A stretch of 64,000 nt of DNA from Flavivirga abyssicola (GCF_030540775.2 NZ_CP141266.1:337501-401500); one strand, 5' to 3'. Counted from the first letter of the stretch, positions 53,242 to 62,245 are shown. The notes: generated by a model from the sequence alone, not told the origin. A program made the numbers and translations.

Positions 53242-56200
53242 TTAGAAATTAACATTTAACCCTACAGTAAAACTTTTTAACGAAGGATATGTACTATCTC
53301 TAAAATTATTATAGCCTGTTGCTTCTGGATCTAGACCCATATCATATATATCTGAGAACATTGTAAGGACATTAAATCCTCTTACAAATATTTTTACATC
53401 TCCAAATTTGGTAATGTCTTTTGAAAGTGTATACCCTAATTCAATTTCTTTTAAACGTAAAAAAGAAGCGTCTTTTAAATATAAATCTGCATATTCATCA
53501 CCATTATTAGGGCTTGTTCCTGGTGTAGCACTTCGGCTTTGCCTACCACTAAAAGCGTCACCTTGAGCAAATGCTCTTGGGTAACTGGCATCACGGTTGT
53601 TTTCAGTCCATCTATCATTAAATACAAAATCTGGTTTGGCTCCTGACTGGTCAAAGAATACTAAAGCTTTCGCTTCTGCTTGCCCTTGTAAAAGGAAATT
53701 AAAATTCCAATTATTATAATTTAACCCTCCAAAAATACCGTATTGAATTTCCGGAACAGCAGATGCATCTACTCGAATTCTGTCATCAGAGCTAATTTCA
53801 CCATCATTATTTGTATCAAGATAAATAGGATGACCTTCTACTGTGTTTTCTTTTTTAACTGCTGTAGCATCCACTTGCGCTTGGTCTCTAAATATTCCAG
53901 CTGTTGGATATACAATATAAGAATCTATAGATTTCCCTTCTCTCTTTCTATAGTCTGGCACTTCTGAAGACTCACCAAGGGCTACAACTTCACTTTGAGC
54001 ATTTGTAAAATTAAAGCCAATATTATAATCAACTTTACCTATTTGGTCTTTCCATGCTAATTCAAACTCCCAACCAAAATTATTCACTTCTCCAATATTC
54101 TCATCTGGTACATTAGGTAATCTTAATCCTGAAATATCAGGAATAGATTGATCTCCTGTTAAAATATCAGATCTATTCTGGTAGAAATAGTTAATATCAC
54201 CGCTTAACCTACTCTTAAAAAGAGAAAAACTTAAGCCAATATTCATCATATCTGCTGTTTCCCAAGTAACATCTGGGTTTGGAGCACCATTGCTACCAAA
54301 TCCACCTACTTGTTGACCAGGTGTACCAAATACATAACCATTAGGACGATACCAACCAGCATTCTGTGGATTTGTTGGATATCCAAAGTTATAGGCATTT
54401 AGATATTGGAACTGACGAATTCTATCATTACCCATTCTAGACCAAGATGCCCTTAATTTTAAAGTATTAATCCATTCAACATTATTCATAAAAGATTCTT
54501 TATCTATAGCCCACGCTACTGCTACACCTGGAAATGTTCCATATTGGAATCCTTCAGCAAATCTACTTGACCCATCACGACGTACTGTTAAATCAATAAA
54601 ATACTTTTTTTGGTAGTCGTAAGACAAAGAACCAAAGTAACTTAAAAAACCAAAATCTTCAGAAGTACCTCCAGTCGTTTGGTTGGTCGCTTCTCCTAAA
54701 TCTAATTCCGTAATGGTATCAAATTTAAAACCTTCTTTTTGGGCGAAAAAGCTACGATTTTCTGTTCTTGAATGTTCGTATCCTACAAAGGCACTAATAT
54801 TATGATCTTCACCTAATGTTTTGGAGTAATGAATTGTTGAATTAAACAATTCTTGATTGCTCTTATTATAAGTTTCTCTTAAAATTATATCTGAACCAAC
54901 GTCATTCCCTTGAGATTCTATAAATTCTCCATTTACAAGTTGATAATATGACCAAGGTTTGTCCCAGGATGTTTCTTCGTAACTAGTTTGACTTAGACCT
55001 AAAAATCCTCGCAAACTTAAACCTTCGACCAATTTATCCAGTTTATAATCATAAGAAATTCTAGCTCTCAAATTATTAGTGATTCTGTTAACAAACCCAG
55101 ATTCATTACTAGACATAATTACAGGATTTCTTCCATTTTCACCACCAAAACCTGGCAATCCGTTAGGGTAAACACCAACTAAATCTGGTCTATTTGTATA
55201 TATATGCTTATAAATCACGCCCCTTTCAACACCTGGTTCATCAGACTCTCCAACTCTACCTGTTAGGTCTAATCCCAAATTAAAATCTTCAAATAATTTA
55301 ATATCAATGTTAGAACGTAATTGATATTGTTTAAACTTCAGATCACCTGATCTGTAAATTCCTTTTTGGTTAAGCATATCTCCACTTACAAAGTAACTTA
55401 CATTGTCGCTACCTCCAGATATTGATAAAGAATGTCTTGTTTCTGGAGAAGAATCTGCAAAAGTCAAGTCTGCCCAATCTGTATTTACAGCATTACTAAT
55501 TTCTTCAGGTGTATGAAAATCTGGGTCTGTCACCAATCCTCCGCCATATAAAAATATTTCATTTTCGTAAGTCAAAAATTGTTCAGACGTCATTTGCGTT
55601 GGAAATGTAGAAAACTGAGATACTGAATACTGTGAAGAAAAGTTAAATTTAGGTTTTCCTGATTTACCTCTTTTTGTAGTAATTAAAATAACACCATTTG
55701 CTGCTCTAGTTCCATAAATAGCAGCTGCCCCATCTTTTAAAACAGATAAAGACTCAATATCCTGTGGTGCCAATTGCTGAAAAGACCCTGAAGGAATTCC
55801 ATCAATCAATATTAAAGGCGCATTATTACCTGTAGTTGCTTTACCACGAATTAAAAGCGTGATATCATCTTCATCAGTAGAACCTGGATAACCTCCTCTA
55901 TCGGCAACTATTAAACCCGATACTTTACCAGATAAAGATTTAGCAACATCTCTATTAGCCGTATTTTGTACTTCCTCTGAACTTACAGTACTTACTGACC
56001 CTGTTAATTCGCCTCGCTTTCTGGTAGAATATCCAACTACAACCACCTCATCTAACCCTGCAATGTCTGCTTCTAAAACAACATTAACAGTGGTATTATT
56101 TCCAATGGTAACTTCTTGAGTTTTGTATCCAAGGTAAGAGAATACAAGTATTGTATTATTACTTTCAACTGAAATTGAATAATTTCCATCAAAATCAGTT

Positions 56201-56427
56201 TGTGTTCCGTTTAACGCACCCTTTACCACAATATTTACACCTGGCAATGGCCCGTCAGCATCAGAGACCGTTCCAGAAACATCAATGGTTTGGTCTAAAT
56301 TTGAAACTTTTTCAATTGGACTAGAATTTAGCTTGTCAGAAGCATTCAAATTGAACATTGAACTGCTTGCGTGAAGGCTAAATGTAGCTAAAGAAAAAAC
56401 TCCTAAAATAAATTTTAGTTTTTTCAT
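53242..56427 (-). CDS. SusC-like TonB-dependent transporter (third pair)
   Basis: A 1061-residue outer-membrane protein. The signal ends around FSLHASS; a linker is followed by a CarboxypepD-like domain about 48-120 (GVNIVVKGALNGTQTDFDGN, FSYLGYK) and a plug (VVVGYSTRKRGELTGSVSTV, LLIRGKATTGNNAPLILIDG, AIYGTRAANGVILITTKRG). The barrel ends LKSFTVGLNVNF. It is distinct from the second SusC, so the locus has two import systems, perhaps for differently sulfated oligosaccharides. Upstream are candidate regulatory palindromes. Confidence 0.95.
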   Translation of the reverse strand: MKKLKFILGVFSLATFSLHASSSMFNLNASDKLNSSPIEKVSNLDQTIDVSGTVSDADGPLPGVNIVVKGALNGTQTDFDGNYSISVESNNTILVFSYLGYKTQEVTIGNNTTVNVVLEADIAGLDEVVVVGYSTRKRGELTGSVSTVSSEEVQNTANRDVAKSLSGKVSGLIVADRGGYPGSTDEDDITLLIRGKATTGNNAPLILIDGIPSGSFQQLAPQDIESLSVLKDGAAAIYGTRAANGVILITTKRGKSGKPKFNFSSQYSVSQFSTFPTQMTSEQFLTYENEIFLYGGGLVTDPDFHTPEEISNAVNTDWADLTFADSSPETRHSLSISGGSDNVSYFVSGDMLNQKGIYRSGDLKFKQYQLRSNIDIKLFEDFNLGLDLTGRVGESDEPGVERGVIYKHIYTNRPDLVGVYPNGLPGFGGENGRNPVIMSSNESGFVNRITNNLRARISYDYKLDKLVEGLSLRGFLGLSQTSYEETSWDKPWSYYQLVNGEFIESQGNDVGSDIILRETYNKSNQELFNSTIHYSKTLGEDHNISAFVGYEHSRTENRSFFAQKEGFKFDTITELDLGEATNQTTGGTSEDFGFLSYFGSLSYDYQKKYFIDLTVRRDGSSRFAEGFQYGTFPGVAVAWAIDKESFMNNVEWINTLKLRASWSRMGNDRIRQFQYLNAYNFGYPTNPQNAGWYRPNGYVFGTPGQQVGGFGSNGAPNPDVTWETADMMNIGLSFSLFKSRLSGDINYFYQNRSDILTGDQSIPDISGLRLPNVPDENIGEVNNFGWEFELAWKDQIGKVDYNIGFNFTNAQSEVVALGESSEVPDYRKREGKSIDSYIVYPTAGIFRDQAQVDATAVKKENTVEGHPIYLDTNNDGEISSDDRIRVDASAVPEIQYGIFGGLNYNNWNFNFLLQGQAEAKALVFFDQSGAKPDFVFNDRWTENNRDASYPRAFAQGDAFSGRQSRSATPGTSPNNGDEYADLYLKDASFLRLKEIELGYTLSKDITKFGDVKIFVRGFNVLTMFSDIYDMGLDPEATGYNNFRDSTYPSLKSFTVGLNVNF

Positions 56428-56492
56428 AAGTTAGTTTAGTTTTAGTTAATGAATGTTTAGTAAGGGATATGGTAAATTAAAGAAGAGTCACA

Positions 56493-56512
56493 TTTTTTAT
56501 GGCCATAAAAAA
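56493..56512. promoter_or_regulatory. 20-bp perfect palindrome upstream of the third susC
   Basis: TTTTTTATGGCCATAAAAAA reads the same on both strands and lies 65 bp before the susC ATG, in the 5' leader or promoter region. It could be an operator. Its A/T runs also allow a hairpin, but the palindrome has no loop, which favours protein binding. Confidence 0.4.
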
Positions 56513-56572
56513 TAAACACAGATTAATTAACATATCCTTAACAAAGGAAGACAATAAAATCACTTAAAAACT

Positions 56573-56605
56573 GTAAAATTTTACCTGAAAACAGTAAAAT
56601 TTTAC
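56573..56605. promoter_or_regulatory. twin GTAAAATTTTAC palindromes, candidate operator for susCD
   Basis: Two perfect 12-bp palindromes occur at 56573-56584 and 56594-56605, 21 bp apart (two helical turns), each followed by C and within a wider direct repeat. They lie about 145-180 bp upstream of susC. Same-face spacing suggests cooperative binding by two dimers or an AraC-type activator, possibly the one encoded at 56921-57778. Confidence 0.55.
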
Positions 56606-56635
56606 CAACTTAGACTATCATATGTTAAAAAAAGA

Positions 56636-56928
56636 AATAAAGAATTTCTTGAAACGAATTATCTACAAGATAGAGACATAGAGATACTTTGCTCGTTCAT
56701 ACCCAATCAAGTTGAGTGCAAGCTTTAACCTTTGGATCAAAAACAGAAATTCTGTTATTTAGATTCCCGTTTTATTCATTGCTTAATATTTTATGTAAAT
56801 GAATTCATGAATCTTACAATTTTACGGGAATGGAATGGCAACTTCAATAGAAAGCCTGCCTTTGCCAGTCTACCAAGCCAAAGGCATGGCAGAAGTAGAG
56901 CTTCGGGGAATTTTTTTCAATTAAACAG
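56636..56928. repeat. interspersed repeat copy with hairpins after the araC gene
   Basis: The first 29 bases match 13414-13442 with 2 mismatches, and the end (CTTCGGGGAATTTTTTTCAATTAA) resembles the sequence before the DUF4380 stop at 13474. Inside is a hairpin with TGCCTTTG (56857-56864) against CAAAGGCA (56879-56886), extended by GCC/GGC, and a TTCCCGT/ACGGGAA pair near 56764-56829. It supplies the likely araC terminator. It is a longer version of the element at 13414-13480. Confidence 0.5.
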
Positions 56929-57778
56929 CCTCTCTATACTGTTTGGGTGTACTACCCATTATTCGCTTAAATTGTTTGTTGAAGTTTGTGATGGAGTTGT
57001 AACCTACTAAAAAACAAACGTCGTTAACTGGTAGGCTTTCTTGAACTAATAAACGAGAAGCATTCCTTATTCGTACTTCATTCAAAAATCCCGTAAAGGA
57101 TTTGTTGGTTTTTTTCTTGAAAAATCGACAAAATGAATTTGGTGTCATACATGCAATGTCTGAAACATCTTCAAGAGCAATAGATTTTGAGTAATTATCT
57201 GATATATATCTCAGCACCCTATCAATTCTGCGAGCACCTTTAGGCGTATACTGCCTCATATCTGAAGAGGATAACATTTGCTTTTCATTAGTAATGGAAA
57301 GCTCATAAAGAATTCCCAAAAGTTTTATAAACTGCTCTGTATGTTTAATGTTAGTTATAGACAGTATATCTTCTCTCAGTTTATTAGAAATATTACTCCC
57401 AAAACTTATTCCATATTTGGCATCAGATAACATTCTATTAATCTCAGCAAATTCAGGAGCTTCAAAAGTATTTTCTCCTATAAAGTTTTTATAGAATTTA
57501 ATAACTACAGTTTTCACGCTTCTTTCGCTGTCTTCAGCGTAATAAGAAACATCATTTCGCCATAAATGAGGTAAATTTGGACCAACTAAGACTAAATCCC
57601 CAGGTGTAAAATGCTCAACGCTATCTCCAACAAAACGAATTCCTGTACTTTTAGAAATGTACAAAAGTTCAAATTCCGGGTGGTAATGCCAAGAAGAATC
57701 AAGGCAAGGCTTTTCTTTTGTGATTATATTCAGTCGAGAATTTGAAAAACTATCTGTATTTTTTAGCACCAATTTCAT
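56921..57778 (-). CDS. AraC-family transcriptional regulator
   Basis: A 285-residue regulator with an N-terminal cupin sensor domain (about 20-130: WHYHPEFELLYIS, PGDLVLVGPNLPHLW) and a C-terminal AraC double helix-turn-helix (about 185-285: ALEDVSDIACMTPNSFCRFF, VCFLVGYNSITNFNKQFKRI and GSTPKQYRE). It is the only regulator in region C and stands next to the third susC operon. An AraC regulator also accompanies the Zobellia carrageenan locus. It likely activates uptake and degradation genes on sensing an intracellular sugar. Confidence 0.92.
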   Translation of the reverse strand: MKLVLKNTDSFSNSRLNIITKEKPCLDSSWHYHPEFELLYISKSTGIRFVGDSVEHFTPGDLVLVGPNLPHLWRNDVSYYAEDSERSVKTVVIKFYKNFIGENTFEAPEFAEINRMLSDAKYGISFGSNISNKLREDILSITNIKHTEQFIKLLGILYELSITNEKQMLSSSDMRQYTPKGARRIDRVLRYISDNYSKSIALEDVSDIACMTPNSFCRFFKKKTNKSFTGFLNEVRIRNASRLLVQESLPVNDVCFLVGYNSITNFNKQFKRIMGSTPKQYREAV

Positions 57779-58134
57779 ATATCAAATATACACTATTTAA
57801 TCTTATAATTCACATTTTTAACAGTTACGTGAATCTAAGAAGAAATTATTGCCCCTAAATTAATGTGAACTCGACCTGATTTTAGAACTAAAAAAAATGA
57901 TTTTCAGTTTTTTAAAACATATAACAAACGGTCTTTATTATTCGAATATCAAGGAAAGTAATATATGTTTTATTTGAAGATACATGGTATAACTAATGAG
58001 GAGAGTCCCTCGTCCCTTTTGAAATTTTTCCTCACTTTTTTCTTACTCTATTGAAATAACAAAAATCTAAATTTCATCATCTTAATACGCAAGACTATGT
58101 TGGAGTTTATATAGAAAAGGCTAAATTATTACAC
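57779..58134. other. 356-bp intergenic region before araC
   Basis: No gene is supported. Close to the araC start, CAAATATA (57783-57790) reads TATATTTG on the minus strand and matches the -7 consensus, but it is only 5 bp from the ATG, which would imply a leaderless mRNA. ACGTGAATCT (57827-57836) repeats ten bases of the 13245-13258 terminal repeat. The rest is AT-rich without a clear signal. Confidence 0.45.
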
Positions 58135-59628
58135 TTATTCTACACGAAATGTTTTATCAAAATGTGGCATTCCGTCTGCTTTCCAGTCCTTACCCGTTTT
58201 TTCATCATGCCACCATTGAGGCTGAATATTAGTTTTACTCCATTTTTCTAATTCAGAAACTAAACTTCTAAGAATTTTAGGGTGTTTGTTGCTCAAATTT
58301 TCACTCTCTTCAATATCATTATTAATATTAAAAAGTTTCCATTTTTGCTTGTATGCCTTTAAAGCCTTCCAATCATCTTTTCTTACTGCAACATCTGTAA
58401 AACCATTTCTATGGCGCATTACAAAAACATTCTCATCTGGCCGTGGATTTTTATTAGACATGAAATCTTTCCAGATATCTTTACCATCTAATGCTTTGTT
58501 CTCAGGAATTTTGGCTTTTGCCAAATTAGTAAGTGTAGGATAAAAATCTAATGCAGATACTGGATAGTTATACTTTTTACCACTTGGCACCACATTTGGC
58601 CAATGGAAAAACATCGGTACCCGAAAACCTCCTTCATAAACACTTCCTTTTCCATTTTTAAGCGGATAATTTGTTGCTCCTGCTTTCGTTTTTCCACCGT
58701 TATCACTAAAGAAAATAATTAGTGTATTATCAAATTGATTCGTTGCTTTTAATTGATCGACTATTTTCTTTATCCCCCTATCTACAGCATAAACCATTGC
58801 TGCATATGTTCTACGTTTTTTATCTTTAATATGTTCAAATAATTTTAAATCTTCCTTTTTTGCTTCTAATGGCGTATGAGGCGCATTGTAAGACAAATAC
58901 AAAAAGAAAGGATTATCTTTTTTTTCTGCTGCTTCTCCTATAAATCGAACAGCTTCCCTTGACAAACCATCGGTTACATACTCCGTTTCGTCAACTTCAT
59001 TACCATTATGCTCCAATGGATGCAAATAATCCCAAATAATTTTTTGACCACTTTCTTTCTGCCTCTTATAAGCTGCCTTAAATTGTTCTGGGTGATAGTT
59101 ATGACCGCCCCCTAAGAACCCATAAAAATCATTAAATCCTCTTGAATTAGGATGATACTCAGGATTTGCTCCTAAATGCCATTTCCCCATTAAACCTGTA
59201 TAATAGCCAGCATTTTGAAGCACTTTACTTATAAAAATCTCGTTAGTATCTATTCCTTTTTTAATAGTTTCACCACTATTTGGAGGCAAATTGAATTGCG
59301 CTCCTATTTTGTGCGCATATCTTCCTGTCATTAAACTGGCACGACTTGGCCCACAAAAGGGATGTGCCACATAAGCGTCTGTTAGAATCGTTCCACTATG
59401 TGCTAAAGCATCCAAGTTAGGAGTTGGAATATCTTTTGAACCATTAAAACCAACATCCGAATACCCTAAATCATCACAAAGAATCATCAAAATATTTGGT
59501 TTTGAAGGTGTCACAATTTTTTCAACCGCTTTATTTTTAGAGGAATGATCATTGCTCTTTGCACTATTACAACTTAATAGAATAATGGAAATAACGAATA
59601 TAGAGGATGATTTAAAAAACACAGACAT
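58135..59628 (-). CDS. S1 family sulfatase (S1_19-like)
   Basis: A 497-residue lipoprotein (signal ending ILLSC). Metal site LCDDLGYSDVGFNG (D52, D53), formylglycine site HPFCGPSR (C92, R96) followed by ASLMTGRYAHKIGAQFNLP, MGKWHLGANPEYHPNSRGF, FFLYLSYNAPHTPLEA, LIIFFSDNGGKTKAG and GGFRVPMFFHWP. The HPFCGPSR-(A/V)-(I/S) and IGAQ(Y/F)NLP phrases are shared with the sulfatase at 41447, so they are paralogues. The S1_19 label is by resemblance to carrageenan-locus sulfatases. It is separated from the next upstream gene by a terminator. It should cleave a galactose or anhydrogalactose sulfate in the periplasm. Confidence 0.9.
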   Translation of the reverse strand: MSVFFKSSSIFVISIILLSCNSAKSNDHSSKNKAVEKIVTPSKPNILMILCDDLGYSDVGFNGSKDIPTPNLDALAHSGTILTDAYVAHPFCGPSRASLMTGRYAHKIGAQFNLPPNSGETIKKGIDTNEIFISKVLQNAGYYTGLMGKWHLGANPEYHPNSRGFNDFYGFLGGGHNYHPEQFKAAYKRQKESGQKIIWDYLHPLEHNGNEVDETEYVTDGLSREAVRFIGEAAEKKDNPFFLYLSYNAPHTPLEAKKEDLKLFEHIKDKKRRTYAAMVYAVDRGIKKIVDQLKATNQFDNTLIIFFSDNGGKTKAGATNYPLKNGKGSVYEGGFRVPMFFHWPNVVPSGKKYNYPVSALDFYPTLTNLAKAKIPENKALDGKDIWKDFMSNKNPRPDENVFVMRHRNGFTDVAVRKDDWKALKAYKQKWKLFNINNDIEESENLSNKHPKILRSLVSELEKWSKTNIQPQWWHDEKTGKDWKADGMPHFDKTFRVE

Positions 59629-59651
59629 TGTAGAGAAATTAATTGATTAAA

Positions 59652-59677
59652 GGGTTTGAAAACGTGTTTTCAAACCC
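59652..59677 (-). terminator. perfect 12-bp hairpin between the small protein and sulfatase genes
   Basis: GGGTTTGAAAAC (59652-59663) and GTTTTCAAACCC (59666-59677) form a perfect inverted repeat with a 2-base centre. It lies 35 bp after the stop of the 59713 gene and 23 bp before the sulfatase start, so it is probably a terminator, or possibly an operator for the sulfatase gene. Confidence 0.6.
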
Positions 59678-59712
59678 CTAAATACTTAAACTTGTTATTT
59701 ATCAGGGTTACT

Positions 59713-60066
59713 TTATAGATTCTTTATCTCTTCTCGCATCTTCTTCAGAAAAGGTGCTATTTCTGCATACGGCTTTCCTACCAACTCAGCAAAATAAGAA
59801 TTGAAGTTTTTACTAGCTTCACGTGTTTTTTCTTTTCGCTGTTCTTTAGTCAATTCGCCATTTTTCACAGCTTTATTAGAATTCACAAAACTCATTACCA
59901 TTTCCATTCTTTTCTCTTTTAGCTCCTCTTTTTGGTCCTTTTTAAGACCAAACTCTTTACCTGCTTGCTCAACAAAATAATCGTTTTGTTTTTCATGCCA
60001 TTTACTTTGTCCATAAGTTGTTGCAGAAAAAGAAACTACTAACAATAATAAAATGATTTTTTTCAT
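59713..60066 (-). CDS. small secreted charged helical protein, function unknown
   Basis: A 117-residue protein from ATG 60066 (a longer frame starts with TTG). Signal peptide MKKIILLLLVVSFSATTYGQ, then about 97 residues rich in Lys and Glu and predicted mainly helical (FGLKKDQKEELKEKRMEMVM, GELTKEQRKEKTREASKNF). This pattern recalls Spy/CpxP-like periplasmic chaperone proteins, but I see no diagnostic LTxxQ motif. It stands 56 bp after the GH16 gene at 60123 and before a terminator. A role in export or stability of the secreted enzymes is speculation. Confidence 0.6.
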   Translation of the reverse strand: MKKIILLLLVVSFSATTYGQSKWHEKQNDYFVEQAGKEFGLKKDQKEELKEKRMEMVMSFVNSNKAVKNGELTKEQRKEKTREASKNFNSYFAELVGKPYAEIAPFLKKMREEIKNL

Positions 60067-60122
60067 AATTTTCAATTTTCAATTATTATACACTAACACC
60101 TATATTATTGGTTGGAAGTTTT

Positions 60123-61154
60123 TTATCGCTTTTGCCAAACCCTAATATATTCTATCTCATAATCTAAAACACCATCATTCTTTAAGTGTTCTGGACTTTT
60201 AGCTTCTAACTCCTCTTTACTTTTAGGCACATCATGCCAAGGAAAAGCTTCTTGATCTACCCAAAGGCTAATAGGCCTATCTGCTACATAGCCATTATAA
60301 TCTTCTGGTAAGGTTATTTTTGTTCTATTTTTCTTAGCCCAAGCTGTAACTTCTTCTGCTGTTACTTCAGAAAATAATTTACCATCCACATAATATTTCA
60401 TGCCATTTTCGTTCCACTCAATACCAAAGATATGAAAATCATCAGCGACTCTAAAACCTAGGTCTTTTCTTTCTGTGTAAGTTGGTTTTCCTGTAACAGG
60501 TTTGTTCCAATCTCTAATAGACCACCATAATTGACTATCTAAATGTTTTTTATTAGGATTACCTGTGCCGCCAAACAATTCAAAAAAATCAACCTCCAAT
60601 CGTTCTCCCATGGCCCAAAATGCACTGGATATAGGTCCGTCTGCTGCTTTACTTTTTATTTCTATGTAGCCATATTTAAATTCATTTCGTCCTATAAAAC
60701 AAGCTGTAGTAATGTTTTCATAAGGCATTGCTTCTCCAAAAACAGGCTTTCTAATTTCAGGGCTAAATGGAAAATCGGGTTCCCAGCGTGTTTCAAGAAT
60801 TAGCTTACCACCTTCTAAGCGGTAATTTTTACCTGAAAATTGAGATGGTGCACGCCCTTTCCAAACCTTTTTATTTGGCTTATCCGGATGTTTATAAAAC
60901 GGTTTGCCATCTTCAAACTTCCCGACAATATACCATTTTTTTTCATCAATTTCTTTAGCATCAAACTCATCACTTACATGAGGATTCAATTCCCAACCTC
61001 CTTTGTTTTCCGGGTCTGTATATGGCAAAAATGTAGCGGTAGCAGATGCAGGTGACTCTTTAGATGTCTTTGCAGAGTTACAGCTTGCGCAAAATATAAG
61101 CACATGAGCTACTATTGTTGTAAATAAAACTGTTCTTTTAAATTTTGCTATCAT
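60123..61154 (-). CDS. GH16 family endo-galactanase lipoprotein
   Basis: About 343 residues from ATG 61154; the longer frame begins with GTG. It has a lipoprotein signal (MIAKFKRTVLFTTIVAHVLI, then FCASC). Single GH16 domain: VWKGRAPSQFSG, YENITTACFIGRNEFKYGY, catalytic EVDFFE at about residues 187-192, LWVDQEAFPWHDVP and YEIEYIRVWQKR. It carries an insertion (KFEDGKPFYKHPDKPNKK) before GRAPSQF that the other GH16 proteins here lack. It should cut internal beta-linkages in a red-algal galactan from the outer membrane. It lies 30 bp after the next GH16 gene in one operon. Confidence 0.87.
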   Translation of the reverse strand: MIAKFKRTVLFTTIVAHVLIFCASCNSAKTSKESPASATATFLPYTDPENKGGWELNPHVSDEFDAKEIDEKKWYIVGKFEDGKPFYKHPDKPNKKVWKGRAPSQFSGKNYRLEGGKLILETRWEPDFPFSPEIRKPVFGEAMPYENITTACFIGRNEFKYGYIEIKSKAADGPISSAFWAMGERLEVDFFELFGGTGNPNKKHLDSQLWWSIRDWNKPVTGKPTYTERKDLGFRVADDFHIFGIEWNENGMKYYVDGKLFSEVTAEEVTAWAKKNRTKITLPEDYNGYVADRPISLWVDQEAFPWHDVPKSKEELEAKSPEHLKNDGVLDYEIEYIRVWQKR

Positions 61155-61184
61155 TTTTCTTTTGTAAATCACAATAATGTATAA

Positions 61185-62192
61185 TTATTTTTGCCATACT
61201 CTTACATATTCAATCTCATAATCTGCTGGTAAATCTGCTTCTTCTGGTAAGCCTAACCAAGGAAATGTCTCAGAGTCAAACCAAATGTGATAAGGAACAT
61301 CTGTAACCCATCTATCGGCATCGGAACCATTTCCGGTAAGTTCTGCTTTTGTAATTGTACCATCTGGATGTAATTCTCCATCGATATAAACCTTTATAAA
61401 TTCTGGAGTCCATTCAAAACCATATACATGAAAATCACTTGCTGTTTCATGATCAGCTTGGATATTTCTAGAATGAACAGGACCATTACCTCCAGGTAGA
61501 TAATACGCATTATCCGGTGCCCAGCTTATAATATTAAACTTAAGTCTTTTTCGCCATGACGCATTTGTTTTATGACCTCCAAACGTTTCAAACATATCAA
61601 GTTCAGATCTTTCACTACTGTTAACTGACTTTGCATTTGTTGTCCAAAAAGAACTCGTTATTTGTGCATCAGCAGATTTTGATTTAATTTCCATGTAACC
61701 AAACTTGAAAACACTTTTGCTTATAACTGCGGCTGTGGTAATGTTTTCAAACTTCTCACCAGTATTAGGGTTTGTTTTAGGTGAAAAATTGTAATCTGGC
61801 TCCCATCTTGTTTGTATTTTTAATTTACCATCTTCTAATCTTACATTATCTGTAGAAAACTGAGAAGGTGGTCTACCTACAAAATTTGATTGGTACTCCC
61901 CATCACGCCCTTGAATTAACCATTTATTTTCATTTAAAGCCCCTGCTTCAAACTCATCACTCATTTGTGTATTCAAAATCCAATTACCTTCATTTAACTG
62001 ATCAGATAATGGTAAGCCATCATTAATTTTTGGTTCCTCTTCCTTAGGCTCTTCTTCTTTAGGTCCTTCTTCTTTAGGGTCTTCTTCAATGGTGTCGTTA
62101 TCGCTACTGGAACAAGCATAAAACAATAAAGACACTATACTAAATATTAGCATGACTTTGCTAAACTTCCATGTAATTTTCTCTTTTTTCAT
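61185..62192 (-). CDS. GH16 family endo-galactanase lipoprotein with acidic linker
   Basis: A 335-residue lipoprotein (signal ending LLFYAC). A repeated Glu-Pro-Lys linker (EEDPKEEGPKEEEPKEEEP, about 36-54) leads to the GH16 domain: FVGRPPSQFS, FENITTAAVISKSVFKFGY, catalytic ELDMFE (E197, D199, E202) and WFDSETFPWLGLPEEADLP, ending IEYVRVWQK. It is closest to the GH16 at 44494 (shared GGHKTN-(A/S)-WRKRLKFN and NIQA), but without the Calx-beta and T9SS parts. It is likely a periplasm-facing or surface enzyme acting on smaller pieces of the same galactan. It lies between the dehydrogenase and another GH16 gene. Confidence 0.88.
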   Translation of the reverse strand: MKKEKITWKFSKVMLIFSIVSLLFYACSSSDNDTIEEDPKEEGPKEEEPKEEEPKINDGLPLSDQLNEGNWILNTQMSDEFEAGALNENKWLIQGRDGEYQSNFVGRPPSQFSTDNVRLEDGKLKIQTRWEPDYNFSPKTNPNTGEKFENITTAAVISKSVFKFGYMEIKSKSADAQITSSFWTTNAKSVNSSERSELDMFETFGGHKTNASWRKRLKFNIISWAPDNAYYLPGGNGPVHSRNIQADHETASDFHVYGFEWTPEFIKVYIDGELHPDGTITKAELTGNGSDADRWVTDVPYHIWFDSETFPWLGLPEEADLPADYEIEYVRVWQK

Positions 62193-62245
62193 CGCTTTCT
62201 CTTTTTCATGTTAGTTTTGGGATAATAAGTTTCGTCCTCGACCAA

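Larger units (their letters stand above)
56428..56920. other. 493-bp intergenic region between AraC and the third susC
   Basis: The region has no supported gene. From the susC side it holds a 20-bp palindrome (56493-56512), twin GTAAAATTTTAC palindromes (56573-56605) and, from 56636 to the araC stop, a repeat-derived stretch with hairpins. No clear minus-strand -7 consensus is visible. Confidence 0.6.

Noticed and set aside
61900-62110. Possible repeat array in the GH16 linker
   Set aside because: It is a short coding repeat of Glu-Pro-Lys units in a lipoprotein linker, not a CRISPR or intergenic array.
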